Shown piece after piece: positions 44,944-53,911 of a DNA stretch of 64,000 bases (its first letter is position 1; every line of letters begins with the position of its first letter). Under the pieces are notes generated by a model. It saw only the letters and a program-made list of their open reading frames with translations, was not told the DNA's origin and did not search any database. The stretch is taken from positions 52,832 through 116,831 of the forward strand of contig JBFHAT010000004.1 of assembly GCA_041586155.1 (NCBI GenBank), written 5' to 3'. This DNA comes from JBFGJH01 sp041586155 (GTDB taxonomy: Bacteria; Actinomycetota; Acidimicrobiia; Spongiisociales; JAENVV01). A program made the translations under genes and the position numbers.

Positions 44944-46005
44944 ATGGCCGACCCTCCCGACCAACGCTTTCTGGCCAGAGCCGCCGACCTCGCTCGCGAC
45001 TCGCAGCCGCATCCCAACCCCCGAGTGGGGGCGGTGCTGGTCAAGGACGGACGGGAGGTGGGGGAGGGAGTGCACGCCGGTCCAGGCACTGATCATGCAG
45101 AGGTCGTGGCGCTGAACACGCTTTCGAAAGGGGAGGCGGTCGGGGCAACGATGTACGTGACGCTGGAGCCCTGCGCCCACCACGGTCGTACGCCCCCATG
45201 TGTCGATGCCATCGTGGCGGCGGGCGTTGCTCGCGTGGTGATCGGTGAAGTGGACCCCGACGGGCAGGTGTCAGGCCGGGGGATCGCAGAACTCGAGGAG
45301 GCCGGGGTGGAAGTCGTCATGTCGGCGATGCCCGGCCTCTATGCCACGCTGGACCCAGCCTACGTGCACCATCGCACGACCGGCAGAGCGCGAATCACCC
45401 TCAAGGCGGCCGTGACGTTGGACGGCCAGCTGGCCGCTGCCGATGGAACGTCGCAGTGGATCACCGGTACTGAGGCCCGCGGGCACGGCCACGCCCTGCG
45501 AGCGGCCGCCGACGCAGTCATCATCGGCGCAGGCACCCTCATCGCAGACGATCCCCGGCTGGATGTCCGGCTCGACAGCTTCACCGGTCGTCAGCCTCGT
45601 CCGGTCGTGGTAGCGGGGAGGCGCCCATTGCCACACGATCGCCAGCTGTGGGAGCGCAACCCTCTGGTCGTGGCGGGCAGCGGCTACACAGGACCTGGTG
45701 AGCACGTCGAGGTGTCCGAACGTGCTGGGCGACCCGATCTGCGGGTTGCGGCCGAGCGGCTCGCCGACCTGGGCTATCTGGCGCTCCTCGCTGAGGGCGG
45801 AGCCGGCCTGGCGAGAGCGCTGTGGGATCACGATCTGGTCGACGCCGGTGTGTTGTATCTGGGGGCGAAACTGGCGGGAGGGTCTGGCATGGCAGTCTTC
45901 GGCGGCGCCTTCGCTACCCTCACGGATGCGCGCCCCGTCGAAATCGTCGACGTTGGCCGACTCGGGCCCGACGCGTACATCGAGTTCAAGAGGAGCAGTC
46001 CCTAA
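44944..46005 (+). CDS. ribD: Bifunctional riboflavin biosynthesis deaminase/reductase
   Basis: A 353-residue enzyme for two successive riboflavin steps. The N-terminal zinc deaminase has HAEVVAL (H51, E53) and EPCAHHGRTPPC (C77, C86). The reductase half follows from about residue 145 (ARITLKAAVTLDGQLAAADG, SQWITG, LLAEGGAGLARAL). ATG 44944 begins the normal family N-terminus; the open frame upstream lies in the regulator gene. No FMN riboswitch is seen before it. Confidence 0.94.
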   Translation: MADPPDQRFLARAADLARDSQPHPNPRVGAVLVKDGREVGEGVHAGPGTDHAEVVALNTLSKGEAVGATMYVTLEPCAHHGRTPPCVDAIVAAGVARVVIGEVDPDGQVSGRGIAELEEAGVEVVMSAMPGLYATLDPAYVHHRTTGRARITLKAAVTLDGQLAAADGTSQWITGTEARGHGHALRAAADAVIIGAGTLIADDPRLDVRLDSFTGRQPRPVVVAGRRPLPHDRQLWERNPLVVAGSGYTGPGEHVEVSERAGRPDLRVAAERLADLGYLALLAEGGAGLARALWDHDLVDAGVLYLGAKLAGGSGMAVFGGAFATLTDARPVEIVDVGRLGPDAYIEFKRSSP

Positions 46006-46599
46006 TTGTTCACCGGCATCGTCGAATCCGCCGGCACCGTGTCTGGTGTCGACGAACGAGGCACTTCCCGCCGTCTCACCTTCTCTGCCCCTGGCGTGGG
46101 CGAGGAGCTCGCCGTTGGCGACTCGATTGCCGTGAACGGCGTGTGCCTCACCGTCACGTCCCAGGACGGGTCATCGTTCAGCGCCGAGGCCGTCGGGGAG
46201 ACGCTGGACCGATCCAACCTCGGGGGCCTGCGCACCGGCGATCGCGTCAACCTGGAACGGCCGATGCCCGCAGCCGGCCGTTTCGACGGGCACATCGTGC
46301 AGGGTCACGTCGATGGCATCGGAACCATCACGTCTATCACCCCCGAAGGTGACGGGGCCCGGCTGAGGATCGAGCATCCGCCCGGTCTCGGCCGCTATCT
46401 GGTCGAGAAGGGTTCCGTGACGGTCGACGGGGTCAGTCTCACGGTCGCTTCTCTCGACGAAGGTCATTTCGAGATCGCCGTGATACCGCATACCCTGCAG
46501 GTGACCGTATTGGGAGAGCGCGTAGCGGGAGATGCAGTGAATCTCGAAGTCGATGTGATTGCCAAATACGTCGAGCGCATGATCGGATCCGGCGAGTGA
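46006..46599 (+). CDS. ribE: Riboflavin synthase alpha subunit
   Basis: A 197-residue enzyme with two lumazine-binding barrels: MFTGIVESAGTVSGV and SIAVNGVCLTV in the first, and GHIVQGHVDGIGTI and VTVDGVSLTV in the second. The start is TTG 46006, which follows the ribD stop directly; Met-Phe-Thr-Gly-Ile is the universal N-terminus, so the codon assignment is secure. It overlaps ribBA as GTGA. The symbol ribC is also used for this gene. Confidence 0.95.
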   Translation: MFTGIVESAGTVSGVDERGTSRRLTFSAPGVGEELAVGDSIAVNGVCLTVTSQDGSSFSAEAVGETLDRSNLGGLRTGDRVNLERPMPAAGRFDGHIVQGHVDGIGTITSITPEGDGARLRIEHPPGLGRYLVEKGSVTVDGVSLTVASLDEGHFEIAVIPHTLQVTVLGERVAGDAVNLEVDVIAKYVERMIGSGE

Positions 46600-47816
46600 C
46601 GTACGGATCGATCGAGCAGGCGATCGAAGCGATCCGCAACGGCGAATTCGTGGTGGTGGTCGACGATGAGGATCGCGAGAACGAAGGCGACCTGATTCTT
46701 GCCGCCGAGAAGATCACGCCCGAGAAGATGGGCTTCATGGTCCGCTTCACGTCGGGGCTGATCTGCCTTCCGGTCGAAGGCGCCAGACTCGACGAGTTGC
46801 AGATCCCACTGATGGTGAGCGAGAACACCGACACGATGCACACCGCCTTCACCGTGTCGGTCGACGTCAAGCGAGGCACCAGCACCGGCATCTCGGCCTC
46901 CGACCGCGCGGCCACGGTCAAAGCCGTTGCCGACCCGTCGTTCGGTCCGAGCGACTTCAGTCGACCAGGCCACGTATTCCCGCTTCGCTACCACCCGGGC
47001 GGCGTCCTCCGCCGTGCCGGCCACACCGAAGCCGCCGTCGATCTGGCCAGACTCGCCGGCCTGTACCCCGCCGGAGTCCTGTGCGAGATCGTCAACGACG
47101 ACGGCTCGGTCGCACGGGGGGTGGAGTTGGAGCGGTTCGCCAAAGAACATGGACTGGTCCTCGTCACCATCGCCGACCTCATCGCCTACCGGCGAGCCAA
47201 GGAGAAGGTCGTCCGACGGATGAGTGAGGCCGAATTGCCCACACAGTGGGGCACGTTCAAAGCCATCGGTTTCGAGTCACTCATCGATGGCCGGGAGCAC
47301 ATTGCGCTCGTGCTGGGTGACGTCGCAGGCAAGCCGGACGTACTGACCAGAGTGCACTCGGAGTGCCTCACCGGGGACGTGTTCGGCAGCCAACGCTGCG
47401 ACTGTGGCTATCAGCTGCACGATGCCTTTGCCAAGATCGGGCAAGAAGGCGAGGGGGTCGTGCTCTACATCAGAGGTCACGAGGGTCGGGGCATCGGGCT
47501 CATGCACAAGCTCCAGGCCTACGCGCTCCAAGATCAGGGTCGCGACACTGTCGAGGCCAACCAGGACCTCGGGTTCCCGCCCGATGCCAGAGACTACGGG
47601 GTGGGGGCGGCAATTCTGGTCGAACTCGGCCTGTCCTCCCTTCGGCTGCTGACGAACAACCCCACCAAGCGGGCAGGCATCGAAGGGTATGGCCTGTCCA
47701 TCACCGAACGTGTGCCGATCGAAACGGCGCCGACGGACCACAATCGTGGGTACCTCCGCGCCAAGAGCGACAAGCTCGGGCACCTCCTGTCGGTGGACGA
47801 CGATGCGCCGGAGTGA
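46596..47816 (+). CDS. ribBA: Bifunctional DHBP synthase / GTP cyclohydrolase II
   Basis: A 406-residue fusion. The RibB half (about 1-200) has VVVVDDEDRENEGDLILAAE and the DHBP metal motif GHVFPLRYHPGG. The RibA half has the zinc site HSECLTGDVFGSQRCDCG, EGVVLYIRGHEGRGIGL and the C-terminal LLTNNPTKRAGIEGYGL. It supplies both precursors of lumazine. Its 3' end overlaps ribH by 14 bases. Confidence 0.95.
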   Translation: MTYGSIEQAIEAIRNGEFVVVVDDEDRENEGDLILAAEKITPEKMGFMVRFTSGLICLPVEGARLDELQIPLMVSENTDTMHTAFTVSVDVKRGTSTGISASDRAATVKAVADPSFGPSDFSRPGHVFPLRYHPGGVLRRAGHTEAAVDLARLAGLYPAGVLCEIVNDDGSVARGVELERFAKEHGLVLVTIADLIAYRRAKEKVVRRMSEAELPTQWGTFKAIGFESLIDGREHIALVLGDVAGKPDVLTRVHSECLTGDVFGSQRCDCGYQLHDAFAKIGQEGEGVVLYIRGHEGRGIGLMHKLQAYALQDQGRDTVEANQDLGFPPDARDYGVGAAILVELGLSSLRLLTNNPTKRAGIEGYGLSITERVPIETAPTDHNRGYLRAKSDKLGHLLSVDDDAPE

Positions 47817-48270
47817 TCCGGCCGGAACGTCCGAGCCACTCGACGGCTCCGGGCTCAGCGTCGGAGTGGTGGTCTCGGATTTCAATTCGGAGTTCACCGA
47901 ACCGATGCTGGCCGCAGCCCAGGACACGCTGAAGCTCGCGGGGGTGGAAAACGTGACGGTGGTCCACGTCGCCGGCGCGCTCGAGCTGCCGGTCGCATCG
48001 GCCGCCTTGGCCGCCCAACATGACGCAGTCATTGCGATCGGCGCAGTGATCGAGGGGGAGACCGACCACTATGAGCACGTGGCAACGCAGGCATCGGCAG
48101 GGTTGATGCGGGTGAGTCTCGACACAGGCATTCCCATCGGCAACGCTCTCCTGACCGTCCGCGAGGTCGCCCACGCCGAGGCGCGCACCCGCCCGGGACC
48201 TGAGAACAAAGGCAGCGAAGCTGCTCGGGCATGCGTGCAAGCCGCACAAACGCTGCGGTCCCTGCGCTGA
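47803..48270 (+). CDS. ribH: 6,7-Dimethyl-8-ribityllumazine synthase
   Basis: A 155-residue enzyme that usually forms 60-mer or pentamer capsids. It has VGVVVSDFNSEFTEPML, HVAGALELPVA, AIGAVIEGETDHYEHVA with the catalytic His region, and GIPIGNALLTV. ATG 47803 gives a normal N-terminus and overlaps ribBA. It ends the riboflavin operon; a separate promoter for infC begins 28 bases later. Confidence 0.95.
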   Translation: MRRSDPAGTSEPLDGSGLSVGVVVSDFNSEFTEPMLAAAQDTLKLAGVENVTVVHVAGALELPVASAALAAQHDAVIAIGAVIEGETDHYEHVATQASAGLMRVSLDTGIPIGNALLTVREVAHAEARTRPGPENKGSEAARACVQAAQTLRSLR

Positions 48271-48297
48271 GCGTCATCGGCGTCCCGTCGACTCACA

Positions 48298-48326
48298 TTG
48301 ACGGGAAGGCCCCCCGTGGCGATACT
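48298..48326 (+). promoter_or_regulatory. Promoter of the infC-rpmI-rplT operon
   Basis: TTGACG (48298-48303), a 17-base spacer, and GATACT (48321-48326) make one of the best -35/-10 pairs in the window. The expected transcription start is near 48333, giving a leader of about 180 bases before infC. Confidence 0.75.
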
Positions 48327-48332
48327 TGTGCC

Positions 48333-48512
48333 GGACAACCCGAAAAGAAGAGGACCTGCGCGTTCCCACCCGGCCACCTTCGGTGCGCTGAGGTCAAGAT
48401 CCCCGCTCCTGCAGACGACGGCTGACCAAGCCGGCCACGGCAGAGCAGGGAGGACGGTGAGCAGCGTTCGCTGCTTTTTTGTTGCCCAGTGAATCGGATC
48501 AGGAGGATCGAC
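48333..48512 (+). promoter_or_regulatory. Structured 5' leader of infC with attenuator
   Basis: The leader has no ORF of note. GACCT-GCGC (48353-48361) can pair with GCGC-TG-AGGTC (48385-48395), a 9-bp stem with a two-base bulge. CGGCT (48419-48423) can pair with AGCCG (48429-48433). A terminator hairpin follows at 48460. Leaders of this operon are autoregulated by L20 or IF3 in other bacteria; I cannot verify an L20-site mimic here. Confidence 0.55.
48460..48480 (+). terminator. Intrinsic terminator in the infC leader (attenuator candidate)
   Basis: AGCAGC, loop GTTC, GCTGCT, then a run of T (48474-48480 including stem end). It lies downstream of the infC promoter and only 33 bases before the infC start, so it would stop the infC transcript unless antiterminated. 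It may also terminate read-through from ribH. Confidence 0.75.

Positions 48513-48515
<3 letters not shown>
48501..48515 (+). promoter_or_regulatory. Perfect Shine-Dalgarno AGGAGG positioning an ATC start codon of infC
   Basis: AGGAGG at 48501-48506 is six bases from ATC at 48513. The nearest standard codon, GTG 48489, lies upstream of this site and has no Shine-Dalgarno of its own, so the ribosome site decides for ATC. Confidence 0.75.
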
Positions 48516-49121
<606 letters not shown>

Positions 49122-49126
49122 TCCCC

Positions 49127-49321
49127 ATGCCGAAGATGAAGACTCACAAAGGCACCGCCAAACGGTTCAAGCAGACAGGCAGCGGGAAGCTACGTCGCCG
49201 CCAGTCGGGACGCGGCCACCTCAAGTTGGCGAAAGGCAAGGACAGCTACCGGCGCTTGAAAGGCACCGAAGACGTCTCGCCGGCCGACACGAAGCGCGTC
49301 AAGCGCCTGCTCGGCTCGTAG
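49127..49321 (+). CDS. rpmI: 50S ribosomal protein L35
   Basis: A 64-residue basic protein beginning MPKMKTHKGTAKRFKQTGSGK, the family signature. It ends SPADTKRVKRLLGS. GAGGAGGAG before ATG 49127 overlaps the end of infC. It lies between infC and rplT as in most bacteria. Confidence 0.96.
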   Translation: MPKMKTHKGTAKRFKQTGSGKLRRRQSGRGHLKLAKGKDSYRRLKGTEDVSPADTKRVKRLLGS

Positions 49322-49340
49322 TCGGAAAGGAGAGACTCTC

Positions 49341-49694
49341 ATGGCACGAGTCAAACGGGCGGTCCATGCCCGCAAGAAGCATCGGAAAGTGATGGAGCGC
49401 GCCTCCGGCTACACCGGTGCCAAGAGCCGCCGATACAAGACCGCCAACGAGCAGGTCATGCACGCGCTCCAGGATGCGTACGACCATCGCAAAGCGCGCA
49501 AAGGGGATTTCCGGAGATTGTGGATCGCCCGGATCAACGCCGCTGCCCGCCAAAATGGCACCACCTACAGCCGGCTGATCGCAGGCCTCAAGGCTGCCGA
49601 CGTCGAAGTGGACCGCAAGATGCTGGCCGAGATGGCGGTCAACGACCCCAACGCCTTCACCCAACTGGTCCAGCTGGCAGGTCAGCACGAGTAG
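49341..49694 (+). CDS. rplT: 50S ribosomal protein L20
   Basis: A 117-residue basic protein: MARVKRAVHARKKHRKVME, GYTGAKSRRYKTANEQVMHA and RRLWIARINAAARQNG are diagnostic. GGAAAGGAGAG precedes ATG 49341. L20 binds 23S rRNA early in assembly and in several bacteria represses its own operon through the infC leader. Confidence 0.97.
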   Translation: MARVKRAVHARKKHRKVMERASGYTGAKSRRYKTANEQVMHALQDAYDHRKARKGDFRRLWIARINAAARQNGTTYSRLIAGLKAADVEVDRKMLAEMAVNDPNAFTQLVQLAGQHE

Positions 49695-49702
49695 ACGCGC
49701 CT

Positions 49703-50470
49703 GTGGAGCCGATCCGCTCACCACGAAACCCGAAGATCGTGGCTGCAGGTCGGCTCCATCGCGCCAAGCACAGGCGCGCCACCAACACGACCCTGTTGGA
49801 GGGTCCTCGAATCGTCGCTGAAGCCGCCGAAGCCGGATGGAACATCACGACGGTCTTCGCTGCGCAGGACCACACCGACGGGCTCTCGATCGCGACTGCG
49901 GCGGCGGCATCCTGCGGAGCGGATCTGGTCATGGTCTCCCCCGCGATGCTGAAGAAGGTTGCGGGCACCGAGCATCCGGCCGGGCCCGTCGCAGTCGCCG
50001 AGATTCCAGCGTCGACGCCGCCCGATCCCGCATGCGACGTGCTCATCCTGTATGAGATCGCCGATCCCGGCAACGTGGGGGCCCTCATCCGCAGCGCGGC
50101 TGCATTCGGATTCGACGTCATTGCGATCGGCGGGGCCGACCCATGGTCACCGAAGGCGCTGCGAGCGGCGGCAGGGGCGCACATTCGCACTGCCCTACGG
50201 GACGCGCCAGCCCGCCTGGCCGAGCTGCCGCATCGACTCGTCGCGACCGCGCCAGCCGGAGGCGCAGGCGAGATCGGGGCGGCTGGTCCCGTCGCGTTGA
50301 TCATCGGTTCGGAAGCCCACGGTCTGCCACCCGAGGTGATGGACGAAGCAGGCGAGGTGCTGTCGGTCCCGATGCGACCGGGCGTGGAGAGCCTCAACGC
50401 TGCAGTCGCGGGATCGCTGGCGATGTTCATGGTGGCGAATACGGCCGGGCGCTTGGACCACCAGCACTAA
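49703..50470 (+). CDS. SpoU/TrmH-family RNA 2'-O-methyltransferase
   Basis: A 255-residue SPOUT methyltransferase with an N-terminal L7Ae-like RNA-binding part (RLHRAKHRRATNTTLLEGPRIVAEA) and a knotted catalytic domain: LYEIADPGNVGALIRSAAAFGFD (motif 1), ALIIGSEAHGLPPEV (motif 2) and VPMRPGVESLNAAVAGSLAMF (motif 3). The target is not predictable; related genes between rplT and pheS are common. GTG 49703 is used; the frame is open upstream within rplT. Confidence 0.88.
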   Translation: MEPIRSPRNPKIVAAGRLHRAKHRRATNTTLLEGPRIVAEAAEAGWNITTVFAAQDHTDGLSIATAAAASCGADLVMVSPAMLKKVAGTEHPAGPVAVAEIPASTPPDPACDVLILYEIADPGNVGALIRSAAAFGFDVIAIGGADPWSPKALRAAAGAHIRTALRDAPARLAELPHRLVATAPAGGAGEIGAAGPVALIIGSEAHGLPPEVMDEAGEVLSVPMRPGVESLNAAVAGSLAMFMVANTAGRLDHQH

Positions 50471-50473
50471 GGT
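50468..50473 (+). promoter_or_regulatory. -10 hexamer TAAGGT upstream of pheS
   Basis: TAAGGT overlaps the stop of the preceding gene and ends ten bases before the pheS ATG, again without a clear Shine-Dalgarno. Weaker than the other examples. Confidence 0.35.
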
Positions 50474-50483
50474 TGCTCCCCTC

Positions 50484-51530
50484 ATGAACGACCTGATCGA
50501 CCAACTCGAAGAGTTGCGAAAAGCCGCGCCCGATCGGATCACGGCCGCCTCCGACCTCAGCGATCTGCAACGTGCCGAGTCCGAGCTGATCGGGAAGCGA
50601 TCGCCAGTGGCAGCCATGCGCCGGACCTTGGGCACGCTCGACGACGACAGCCGCCCTCGAGTCGGCTCAGCGATCAACGACGTGACGAGCGACATCGCCG
50701 GACAGATCGCCCGACGGAGGGCCGAGCTAGAGAGGCTGGCCGAGGACGAGTTGTTGCGGGCTGACCGCGTGGACGTGACGCTGGAGCGGGTCACCGATCC
50801 GGTGGGCATGCAGCACATCCTCACGACCACGATCGACGAGGTGGTGGACATCTTCACGGCATTGGGTTACCGGGTCGCCGACGGCCCGGAAGTCGAGACC
50901 GCCTACTACAACTTCGACGCCCTGAACACTCCGCCCGATCATCCGGCGCGGGCCGAATCAGACACGTTGTACGTCGACTACGGCGAGCCGGCAGACGAGA
51001 TGCTGCTGCGGACACAAACCTCGCCGATGCAAGCCCGCTACATGGAGACGCATGATCCTCCGGTGTACGTGGTCGTTCCGGGCCGGGTGTTCCGCTCAGA
51101 CACCCTCGACCCCACCCACTCTCCCGTGTTTCACCAGGTGGAGGGGCTGGCAGTCGACGAGCACATCACCTTTGCCGACCTGAAGGGCACGCTGGCTCAT
51201 TTTGCCCGCGAGTTCTTCGGCCCGGGATTGCGCAGCAAACTGATACCTCACTTCTTTCCCTTCACCGAGCCTTCGGCGGAGATGCACGTGTCGTGCTTCG
51301 CCTGCGACGGGAGTGGGTGCCGCGTATGCAGCAACACCGGCTGGATCGAGTTGGTCGGTTGTGGCATGGTCGATCCCAACGTCCTGGAAGCGGTCGGGTA
51401 CGACCCGCAGACGCTCACCGGTTTCGCCTTCGGTATCGGCGTCGAGCGCCTGGCGCTCGTGCGCCACGGCATCAATCACATCCGCCACTTCTTCGACAAC
51501 GATGTGCGGGTGCTGAGGCAGTTCACATGA
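50484..51530 (+). CDS. pheS: Phenylalanine--tRNA ligase alpha subunit
   Basis: A 348-residue class II synthetase subunit. A coiled-coil N-terminus is followed by ALGYRVADGPEVETAYYNFDALNTPPDHPAR, motif 2 region GRVFRSDTLDPTHSPVFHQVEG, and motif 3 GFAFGIGVERLALVRHGI. CFACDGSGCRVC is a Cys-rich insertion seen in many bacterial PheS. It overlaps pheT as ATGA. There is no room for a T-box upstream. Confidence 0.95.
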   Translation: MNDLIDQLEELRKAAPDRITAASDLSDLQRAESELIGKRSPVAAMRRTLGTLDDDSRPRVGSAINDVTSDIAGQIARRRAELERLAEDELLRADRVDVTLERVTDPVGMQHILTTTIDEVVDIFTALGYRVADGPEVETAYYNFDALNTPPDHPARAESDTLYVDYGEPADEMLLRTQTSPMQARYMETHDPPVYVVVPGRVFRSDTLDPTHSPVFHQVEGLAVDEHITFADLKGTLAHFAREFFGPGLRSKLIPHFFPFTEPSAEMHVSCFACDGSGCRVCSNTGWIELVGCGMVDPNVLEAVGYDPQTLTGFAFGIGVERLALVRHGINHIRHFFDNDVRVLRQFT

Positions 51531-53911
51531 ATGTGTCGCTGCGCTGGCTACGCGAGTTCGTCGACGTGCCCGACGACGCCACCCCTGCGGAATTGGCCGA
51601 TGCGTTGGCCGGCCTGGGCCACGAGGTGGAAGGGTACGAGATCCTCGAGCCTCGATTCCGGGGAGTGGTCGTCGGCCGGGTCGACGGCATCGCCGCCCAC
51701 CCCAACGCCGACAAGATCCGAGTGTGTCAAGTCGACACGGGGGAGGAGTCGCTCGAAATCATCTGTGGAGCATGGAACTTCGAGACGGGTGCGGTGGTCC
51801 CCGTCGCAGTGCCCGGCTCAGTGCTGGGGGAGGACTTCGAGATCACCCGGCGCGAGATCAGAGGAGTCGTGTCGAACGGCATGATCTGCTCGGCCCAGGA
51901 GCTGGGGTTGGGCGAGGACCACGAGGGCATCATGGTGCTCGACGATCGGCTGCCGATCGGTGCCGACTTCGCGAACCTGGTCGAACTGCCGGACGTGATC
52001 TTCGACCTGAAGATCACACCCAACAGGCCAGACGCGATGTCGATGTGGGGACTGGCTCGCGACCTCGCCGCGCTGTGGGGTATACCGGTCACGATTCCAG
52101 AGATCACATTGCCTGCCGGAGGCGATGCCATGGCGGTGGATGTCACCATCGAGGCCCCCGAGGGATGCAGGAGGTTCGTTGGCAGAGAGATCGACGGCAT
52201 CGCCCTCGGTGCTTCTCCTCTGTGGATGCAGCTCCGTCTCGAGCGGGCCGGTGTGCGAGCGATCAGCAACGTGGTCGACGTGTCGAACTACGTGATGCTC
52301 GAACTGGGCCAACCAACCCACGTTTTCGACCGGGCGAAGCTCGCCGGTGAGCGGATCGTCGTGCGTTGGGCCGCCGAGGGGGAGACACTCGTGACGCTCG
52401 ATGGGGTCGAGCGCAGATTGTCGACCGAGGACCTCGTCGTCGCCGATGCGGTGCGCCCCTCTGCGCTGGCTGGAACGATGGGCGGAGAAGACTCCGAGGT
52501 GTCGGCGACCACATCGGATGTGTTCATCGAAGGCGCCAGCTGGGACCCTCCGACCGTCCTCCGGATGAGTCGACGCCACAACCTGCGATCAGAAGCATCG
52601 GCGCGCTTCGAACGCAACGTCGATCCCAACCTGGGGCTCATCGCGGTCAACCGTGTAGCCCAACTGATTCTCGAGACCGCCGGAGGCGTCCTCCGTGAGG
52701 GCCACGCCGACGCCCATCCTCATCCGGCCAAGCCGTGGACGGTGACCCTGCACCCACGCGACGTCGGTCGGCTGCTTGGAGTCGACATCCCTGTTGACGT
52801 GATCCGCCGGGCCCTCGAGGGCCTCGACCTCGAGACCGTCGGCGACGACGAGCTCATCGTCACCGTGCCCACCAACCGGCCCGACCTCACGAGGCCCGCC
52901 GATCTGATCGAGGAGGTCGCCCGCTTGTACGGGTTCGACAACATCCCCGAGACTCTGCCATCGGGGCACGGAGGCGGACTCACACCCGAACAGCGCAACC
53001 TCCGCCGCCTTCGATGGGTCATGCGCGCCGCTGGCTTTCACGAGGCCCAGACCTTCAGCTTCCACGGTCACGACGAGCTGGAGATGCTCGCACTGGCCGA
53101 GGGCGACCCCCGCCGCAACGGGATCGAGGTCAAGAATCCGCTGCGGGAGGAGGAGTCGCTGCTGCGCACCACCATTCTCGTGGGGCTCCTTCGATCGCTT
53201 CGATACAACATCGGCCACGGAATACGGAATGTGGGCCTGTTCGAGATTGGAAGGGTGTTCTTCAACGACGACACGCCCGAACAGGGTGTGGTGCCTCACC
53301 AGCCCGTACAGCTCGGGTTCGCTGCGGCCGGAAGTCTCGCCCCTCCCGCGATCGACCAGCCGCAACGTCCCGTCGATGCCTTCGACGCGACTGCGGTATG
53401 GCGCCTCATCGTCGATCAGATGGGCCTGCGCGACGCCGCTGTGACTCAGGCCGAGATCAGCGGTCTGCATCCCGGGCGAGGGGCTGAGGTGAGCGTCGGA
53501 GGATCGCCGGTGGGTTTCGTAGGTGAGCTGCACCCTGTGGCCGCCCGCGCCTTCGGTTTGGCTGGACGGGTGATCGTCGGTGAGCTCGACGTCGACCAAC
53601 TCGTCGCGCCGCAGGGTCTGTGGGAGTTCGAGGAGCCGAGCGTCTTCCCCCCCGTCGAGTTCGATCTGAGCTTCGACGTCGGCGGGTTGCCGGCCGCTCG
53701 CGTGTTGCATCAGGCGCGCGAGGCCATCGGGAATCGGGCGGAGTCGGTCAGGGTGTTCGACGAGTTCGTCACCGATGGGCAGCGCAGCCTGGCGATCCGA
53801 GTGACGATGCGGGCCGCCGACCGCACGATGACCGCAGAGGAGATGGGAGCGGCGCGCCGCGCAGTGATCCAGGCGGTGGAACGCGAGGGAGCCTCCCTGC
53901 GAGGGGGCTGA
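51527..53911 (+). CDS. pheT: Phenylalanine--tRNA ligase beta subunit
   Basis: A 794-residue subunit: the N-terminal EMAP/tRNA-binding domain (VVVGRVDGIAAHPNADKIRVCQVD), B3/B4 editing domain (ITPNRPDAMSMWGLARDLAAL), B5 domain, catalytic-like core (SLLRTTILVGLLRSLRYN) and C-terminal anticodon-binding FDX-ACB domain (DLSFDVGGLPAARVLHQ). ATG 51527 follows the pheS overlap. The stop overlaps argF as TGATG. Confidence 0.95.
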   Translation: MNVSLRWLREFVDVPDDATPAELADALAGLGHEVEGYEILEPRFRGVVVGRVDGIAAHPNADKIRVCQVDTGEESLEIICGAWNFETGAVVPVAVPGSVLGEDFEITRREIRGVVSNGMICSAQELGLGEDHEGIMVLDDRLPIGADFANLVELPDVIFDLKITPNRPDAMSMWGLARDLAALWGIPVTIPEITLPAGGDAMAVDVTIEAPEGCRRFVGREIDGIALGASPLWMQLRLERAGVRAISNVVDVSNYVMLELGQPTHVFDRAKLAGERIVVRWAAEGETLVTLDGVERRLSTEDLVVADAVRPSALAGTMGGEDSEVSATTSDVFIEGASWDPPTVLRMSRRHNLRSEASARFERNVDPNLGLIAVNRVAQLILETAGGVLREGHADAHPHPAKPWTVTLHPRDVGRLLGVDIPVDVIRRALEGLDLETVGDDELIVTVPTNRPDLTRPADLIEEVARLYGFDNIPETLPSGHGGGLTPEQRNLRRLRWVMRAAGFHEAQTFSFHGHDELEMLALAEGDPRRNGIEVKNPLREEESLLRTTILVGLLRSLRYNIGHGIRNVGLFEIGRVFFNDDTPEQGVVPHQPVQLGFAAAGSLAPPAIDQPQRPVDAFDATAVWRLIVDQMGLRDAAVTQAEISGLHPGRGAEVSVGGSPVGFVGELHPVAARAFGLAGRVIVGELDVDQLVAPQGLWEFEEPSVFPPVEFDLSFDVGGLPAARVLHQAREAIGNRAESVRVFDEFVTDGQRSLAIRVTMRAADRTMTAEEMGAARRAVIQAVEREGASLRGG

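Noticed and set aside
48489..48512. GTG 48489 as the infC start
   Set aside because: It has no Shine-Dalgarno, begins eight bases after the terminator T-run, and lies upstream of a perfect AGGAGG that is correctly spaced for ATC 48513. It is kept as an alternative only.
50471..50483. T-box leader before pheS (and before alaS, tyrS)
   Set aside because: The intergenic spaces are 13 to about 135 bases and lack the T-box sequence and specifier structure.
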